Shown here piece after piece: positions 8,457 to 12,738 of a stretch of 12,738 nucleotides of DNA; positions within the stretch are counted from its first letter, which is position 1; the number at the start of each line of letters is the position of its first letter. Source of the stretch: Phoronis ovalis (taxonomy: Eukaryota; Phoronida; Phoronidae); assembly GCA_028565635.1 (NCBI GenBank), contig JAOXYB010042738.1, positions 1-12,738 on the forward strand. Reading direction: 5' to 3'. The notes beneath the pieces are model-generated. The model worked only from the letters and a program-made list of their open reading frames with translations, did no database searches and was not told the DNA's origin. A program made the translations under genes and the position numbers.

Positions 8457-8469
8457 AAAAAAAAAAAAA
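8457..8469 (+). repeat. Poly(A) run
   Basis: Thirteen consecutive A. It could be the tail of an old retroposed sequence, but I recognise no SINE-like body or target duplication around it. Confidence 0.8.
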
Positions 8470-8494
8470 TTTACGAGAAAAGTGTAATTACTTG

Positions 8495-8782
8495 GTAATT
8501 AAATTGCAAAAAATATAATTACAGCATATGGGTATAAAAGTGAACTTGCACGCAAGTAGAAAAAAAATTAATAATTTTATTGGGGTACAAAAAGTAAACT
8601 TGCATAAAGATATCTGCCAGCAATCATGTAATCTGCATGAGCCCCACTGATTTCATAAACTTCTCACAATCTCTTGCAATGCCGATAAATCTTGCAATTT
8701 ATCAGAATTTCCAGATAAAATTGAAATATTGCCTAATTTTGCTTTAATTTTGTTTGAAAAGCCTTGCATGAGAGTGCAAGAA
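8495..8782. repeat. Cluster of CTTGCA motifs and small hairpins
   Basis: CTTGCA or its complement occurs at about 8545, 8598, 8673, 8691, 8763 and 8775. Inverted pairs lie at 8544-8557 and 8763-8780 (CTTGCA-TGAGAG-TGCAAG). A third inverted repeat, GATAAAT-CTTGCA-ATTTATC, spans 8684-8703. It may be a decayed non-autonomous element; no clear terminal inverted repeats are visible. Confidence 0.4.
8530..8612 (+). repeat. Imperfect short duplication
   Basis: GGGTATAAAAGTGAACTTGC at 8530 recurs as GGGTACAAAAAGTAAACTTG at 8583, an offset of about 53 bp. The first copy also contains the hairpin ACTTGC-AC-GCAAGT (8544-8557). Confidence 0.6.
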
Positions 8783-9841
8783 GTTCCTAGAGAGCATGAA
8801 ATGTGCTTCAAATTCCAAGTGGCTCATAAGCTGTATACTTTAGCAGGCTAGGTGAGAAAACTTTGATTTTGTTCCTTTAGAGTGCCTTGTGCACCTACTA
8901 TAAAATCCCCAGTCATTGATTGTGTCTGAACTAAATAGACTTGTAGTAAAACCAGTGTAGATTGTCTGCCTAGATAACACTATTTAATGCTATTATTTCT
9001 ATTGTATTTCACTGTAGTTGGGAAAATATTATCACAAAAGATATATTGTGTCATTGAAAAATGAAACTATTGATCTTGGTGGCTTAGTTTTTCAGCAGAA
9101 TCTGGTTTGTTTATTGTAAACCTGCCTAGGAATGTGCTGTAATTACTATATTACTTGGCTGTGAGCTGTACCAGATTGAATTATTAAATATAACAAGAAT
9201 AAAAAATATCGGATGTTTCAAGGTACCCCTAAAGGTATAAACTAAAAAGATGTTGCCAAAACACTAGACAGAGAAATAAAATACTTCTGGAAGGTGTTAT
9301 TACCCGTACATTAACAGCAACAGAGCCGGCATTCAGACTTTGTTACTATAGGTTCTGGTTATGTGGATATTTCTTTTAAACAGTCAGTGCGCTATAAATC
9401 TACTTGTAATACTGTTGTGTAGTGCTTTTAACTCAGACTATGTAGTACAAATTTACAAACAAAGGTTGTGTACGTGTGCATAATTTAGATTGCACTGATG
9501 TCACCTCGTTCAAAGGTACCGCATAGTGATTAGCATATTCATAAAACAGACCTGATGACACGGTATTGCATTTTATTATAGATTGTATCATAATTTATAA
9601 ATAATATGAGTGGCAATGAGGGAATTGCATTTTTTTAAATTCTTGAGTGAGGTGACCCGCAACTATTCATTGCAACTGGATCTGTACTAATATTTGACTT
9701 CTATTAGTTCTTTCTTGATCATATAATCTACACACAAAAAAATTAAAACAGCATACCTGCTGGAATTGAAGTTACTGTAACCTGGACGATATTTGTTATG
9801 AATAAAACTTTTGTAGCTAGACATGAAACAGCATCTAATTA

Positions 9842-9911
9842 ATACTGTGTATGTGTTTGTGTGTGCGTGTACGCACACCTGTGTGGGGTTTGTGTATTGA
9901 GTGTGTATTGA
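9842..9911 (+). repeat. GT-rich low-complexity tract with perfect palindrome
   Basis: An imperfect (GT)n tract. Within it, 9861-9878 reads GTGTGCGT-GT-ACGCACAC, with 8-bp perfect arms, and 9858-9878 is 21 bp of unbroken pyrimidine-purine alternation. It is followed by two copies of TGTGTATTGA (9891-9900, 9902-9911). Confidence 0.8.
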
Positions 9912-12467
9912 AGTTGTTTTTGCACAGTTAGGAAAGGTGTGTGCTGGTTAAGTAACTCATAAACGTGTCACTAGGTGCCTCTGACCACATTTGATGTTTA
10001 TAGATTACTGTGTCAGACTTGCCCTCCAGCTAATCATCAACAAATTAGACATAGTCATTTATAATATATCAACTATTGATGAAAAACATTTGAATACACA
10101 GGACAGGATCATGTTCAGTTTGTTGAAATAAGATTTGTAATTGCTGCAAGACATAGATCTTAGGGTTGTCTGGTGGTCCTGACAAACTGTAGTTTCTCCT
10201 AGAATTGTTTTTATCATGCCCCAACAGAGTCGTTGCTCTGTTCGTTGGTTTCTTAGTAGTTATTGTTCAATATGTGTAAGGACGGGTTCTGTGAAATTGG
10301 GAAAGTGATGCCTGCGTCTGAAGTCTATTCTGGTGCCAAGCACTACTTTGCAAGGAAAAATTAGCTTGCCTGGGGTCAAATTATGAAATAAATGGCGAAG
10401 CAAAATCTTTAGCAGTATAATAGCACTTGCAAAAATAGCTATAGTTTTAAAAAGGTGTGCATGATTCTTTGGCGTATTGCTGCATTTCAAATTTTTGTCT
10501 TCCAATTTTGTGTTTGGAGGAAACTATTTCTGTGCTTCTGCTTGTATAGATTACCTACAGTTACTTTTGATTACCAGTTTAAAAGACAAACTTATAATTT
10601 TATAGATAGTAATTTCTATATTACCCTGTAGGTGGCATTGGTTGTCAAACACAATTTATGCAATGCTATTTGGTGAATTACATAAAAGAAAATATAAAAT
10701 TGTATTAAAGTAATAATTTCACCCCTGAATAAATTTGATAAATATTCCTGCCTGTCAGTGGCAGTCAACTGATCAGTGAGTATTTTAGATTTTGCACTTC
10801 ACTAGACTTTTTCTCAATTGTTTGTTTAGTACAATTATGTCAGATTGCTTCTAACAAATTGATTGTGTTATTGCTTCTCCATCCAGTAATACAGCAGTTA
10901 GAAAACCTATTGATCATGTCCTTATTAGGTCTTAGTGTAATAGTGTGCTAACCTTATGAGTTAAGTCTCTAACTAGCTGGAACTATTAAGAATTTTATGA
11001 ATACACTAATCATGTCTACAGGTTAATGCCAGAGGCTTACAAGAGATTTTGTATCTGAGAAGATGTTACTTAATTGCCTCCTACTACCAGAATAATTGTT
11101 TAGCTGTTATCAGTGTAAAACAATGCACAATAAGATAAATTAAACCTTGCTAGTATAAAATAAAAAAGCATTGTTGGTTGATTGCATAGCTAGTACTTGT
11201 TATTGTTGGCATTTTCCATCATTCATCATGCTGTGGTCATTTGTAAATGAGCTCCCTTGAGATATGCTATACTAAGTTTGCAATGTTCTGGAAGACATTT
11301 TTGGATTATTTATTGTTACTCCCCCCATAGAATCCTGCAGAAAATAGATTTTACTGATGTTGTCCTACAGAATAGTTTGTTTTTACAAAATAAATTAAGA
11401 TCAAACTCACTGTGGCTGCATGTTTACAGTGGCTATTTTGAGATGGAACTATAAGCACTTTGTCCATTTTGAGCTCAGTTGCCTCATTTTATAACTGAGG
11501 TGCTGTGGTGAATTAAGTCGTTGATATAATGAATGTTTATGTTCGGAAACTTTTAAAAACTACCTGTATTATTTGTGCAGACATTTGCTGGTTGTGCTGC
11601 AGAATGTGTCATATTTGTTACAGAATAAGGAGAAATATTATTGCCAAATTGTTAAGTTTTTTACTGCATGTGCTCCTTGTTGAAATGAGTTGGCTATTGG
11701 TGTCAGTAGTAATTTGTACTACGCTATTTTTTGTAACCAATTCATGATAAAATTTACTGGCCAATGTGATACTGTATTTGCATTGTTTCAGTCCATTCCT
11801 ATCACCGAATGTGACTTCAAGATCATATTTATTCTGTCTGTTTCTAAATTCTGTAATTAAAGCAAAAAATTAATAAAAACTATGAAAGTCAGTTACTTAA
11901 AAGTGATAATTAATGTTAATGGGTGCAATCAAGCATACTTTCAAACCTCTGTAATAGTGTTTGGAAAGTTTAAGGATGTGATTGCCTAGTAAGGATTAAT
12001 AGTATTAACTAGTGTCAGACAAGATAACAATTTATCTTCATCTGTCTGTATTTCATGGACAAATAAATCTACCTAACATGATTTGAAAAATAATCCAAAT
12101 TTTTTTAATTCTGGAGCAGAAATTAGAGATTGGTTGAATAAAGCAGAAATTGTGTATGGAATTTTTTTTAAAGTGCCCGATTTTCAAAACAGGTGGGGTT
12201 GTATCGATGGATAAACAAACAAAAAAAATAATTGTTTACATGGTAAAAGAAATTAATGTAATTAAACCAAGAATCAAATTTACTGTAAAACCTAAAAAAT
12301 ATAGAAAAAAAATAAATAGTTATTTATTAGGATTGCTGCTGTACAAAGACAGCAAGTCTATAGAATTTGTACCTTTTTTCTTTTCATGCTTCAAATTTTC
12401 AGCAAGGTATTATCTCAATACAATAAAGGACATGGTACATTACTACAGTGGGTCACTGTTAACCTTT

Positions 12468-12491
12468 AGGTCAAAGGTCATTTAGAGGTCA
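12468..12491 (+). promoter_or_regulatory. Three AGGTCA half-sites (DR1 plus DR5 spacing)
   Basis: AGGTCA lies at 12468-12473, 12475-12480 and 12486-12491, giving direct repeats with 1-nt and 5-nt spacers. DR1 is the classical arrangement for HNF4/RXR-type nuclear receptors and DR5 for RAR/RXR. Such strings also occur in repetitive DNA of marine invertebrates, so a binding function is inference. Confidence 0.4.
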
Positions 12492-12551
12492 AGCATCACA
12501 ATTTTTTTAATTTGTTATTTTGATGAACTTAGAGAATAGTTACATACGGTA

Positions 12552-12710
12552 ATTATTCTCAAATTCGTACAAAAAAATTTTTGGGGGTGTACGAAATTTG
12601 GGAAATACAAAATTCTCCGAAAATATGGGTGTACGAATTCTCGGAAAGTTTAATAAATGCTTAAAGCGGGTGTACGAATATGGGAATTCCGGAAAAATAT
12701 ATTTGTAGAT
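12552..12710 (+). repeat. Tandem repeat, 41-42 bp unit, with an inverted copy at its left end
   Basis: GGGTGTACGAA starts at 12585, 12627 and 12668, a spacing of 42 and 41 bp. Each copy is followed by variants of a TTC(TC)CGGAAA motif. An inverted copy, CTCAAATTCGTAC, lies at 12558-12570, making a near-palindrome with GTACGAAATTTG at 12589-12600. The array fades near 12710 and may resume past the edge. Confidence 0.7.
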
Positions 12711-12738
12711 GATCGTAAATCGGGGTCAAACACTACCA

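Larger units (their letters stand above)
6045..12738 (+). other. Long intron 2 of the plus-strand gene (partial), repeats only
   Basis: From the donor at 6045 to the right edge I see no exon I would assert. The DNA is AT-rich with frequent stops in all frames. Repeats within it are listed separately. The strongest acceptor-like sites (7865, 11791, 12402) lack a convincing donor, or have a poor frame, or both. If the gene model is wrong, part of this may be intergenic. Confidence 0.35.

Noticed and set aside
10260-10505. Minus-strand 81-codon open frame with mixed hydrophobic and basic segments
   Set aside because: It starts with TTG rather than ATG, matches no family I know and has no splice context. 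The region is somewhat richer in CpG than its neighbours, but that alone does not make a gene.
10632-10733. Phase-1-compatible 24-codon frame after CCCTGTAG, with AATAAA at 10728
   Set aside because: The pyrimidine tract is weak and short frames of this kind are common in the intron. Nothing distinguishes it.
11792-11895. Strong acceptor (TTTGCATTGTTTCAG) followed by a 22-codon phase-0 frame and AATAAA at 11872
   Set aside because: The phase does not fit the exon ending at 6044, where reading stops after a few codons. Acceptor-plus-short-frame-plus-AATAAA combinations are expected by chance in a T-rich intron of this size.
12156-12485. Plus-strand 109-codon ATG frame, Lys- and Ile-rich
   Set aside because: A frame of this length is not surprising in 12.7 kb of such AT-rich DNA. 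The Lys/Ile/Asn content follows from A- and T-runs, and no domain is visible. Only its 3' part is kept, as a weak exon candidate.
1-12738. CRISPR array, tRNA, rRNA, bacterial operon, integrated virus or intact transposase
   Set aside because: I found no regularly spaced palindromic repeats, no A/B-box pair, no cloverleaf, no ribosomal RNA-like stretch, and no long frame resembling a transposase, reverse transcriptase or viral protein.

Overview
The window looks like animal nuclear DNA, probably from a marine invertebrate. It is AT-rich (roughly two thirds A+T by eye) and almost entirely non-coding. The only convincing coding pieces are short exons bounded by GT..AG splice sites. There is no operon layout and no bacterial or viral gene. 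The lineage is uncertain: several TACATGTA palindromes and AGGTCAAAGGTCA-type sites would suit a lophotrochozoan or deuterostome, but this is only an impression.

Layout. (1) Positions 1-1937, minus strand: the 5' end of a gene I identify as SSR1, encoding translocon-associated protein alpha (TRAP-alpha). Exon 1 (1821-1746) encodes a signal peptide and exon 2 (504-362) the acidic lumenal segment. The remaining exons lie to the left of the window. (2) About 1938-2090: a compact shared promoter with CCAAT boxes, an octamer site and, on the minus strand, a TATA-like/initiator pair. (3) From about 2090 rightwards, plus strand: a divergent gene of unknown identity. It has a probable non-coding first exon ending at 2121, a 3.8 kb intron, and a second exon (5922 or 5941 to 6044) carrying the start codon at 5957 and 29 codons of a polar, probably disordered N-terminus. 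(4) 6045-12738: apparently the start of a very long intron of that gene. It holds diverged repeats, a GT-rich Z-DNA-prone tract, a C-tract and a 41-42 bp tandem repeat at the right edge, but no further exon I would assert.

How it works together: the two genes are head to head, with start codon and first splice donor only 300 bp apart, so they probably share regulatory DNA. The plus gene carries an in-frame AUG-stop element 12 nt before its start codon, which could control its translation. I found no evidence of a wholly new biological system. The best leads are the AUG-stop element with its tandem splice acceptors, the bidirectional promoter, an orphan strong splice acceptor at 3981, and the repeat family at the right edge.
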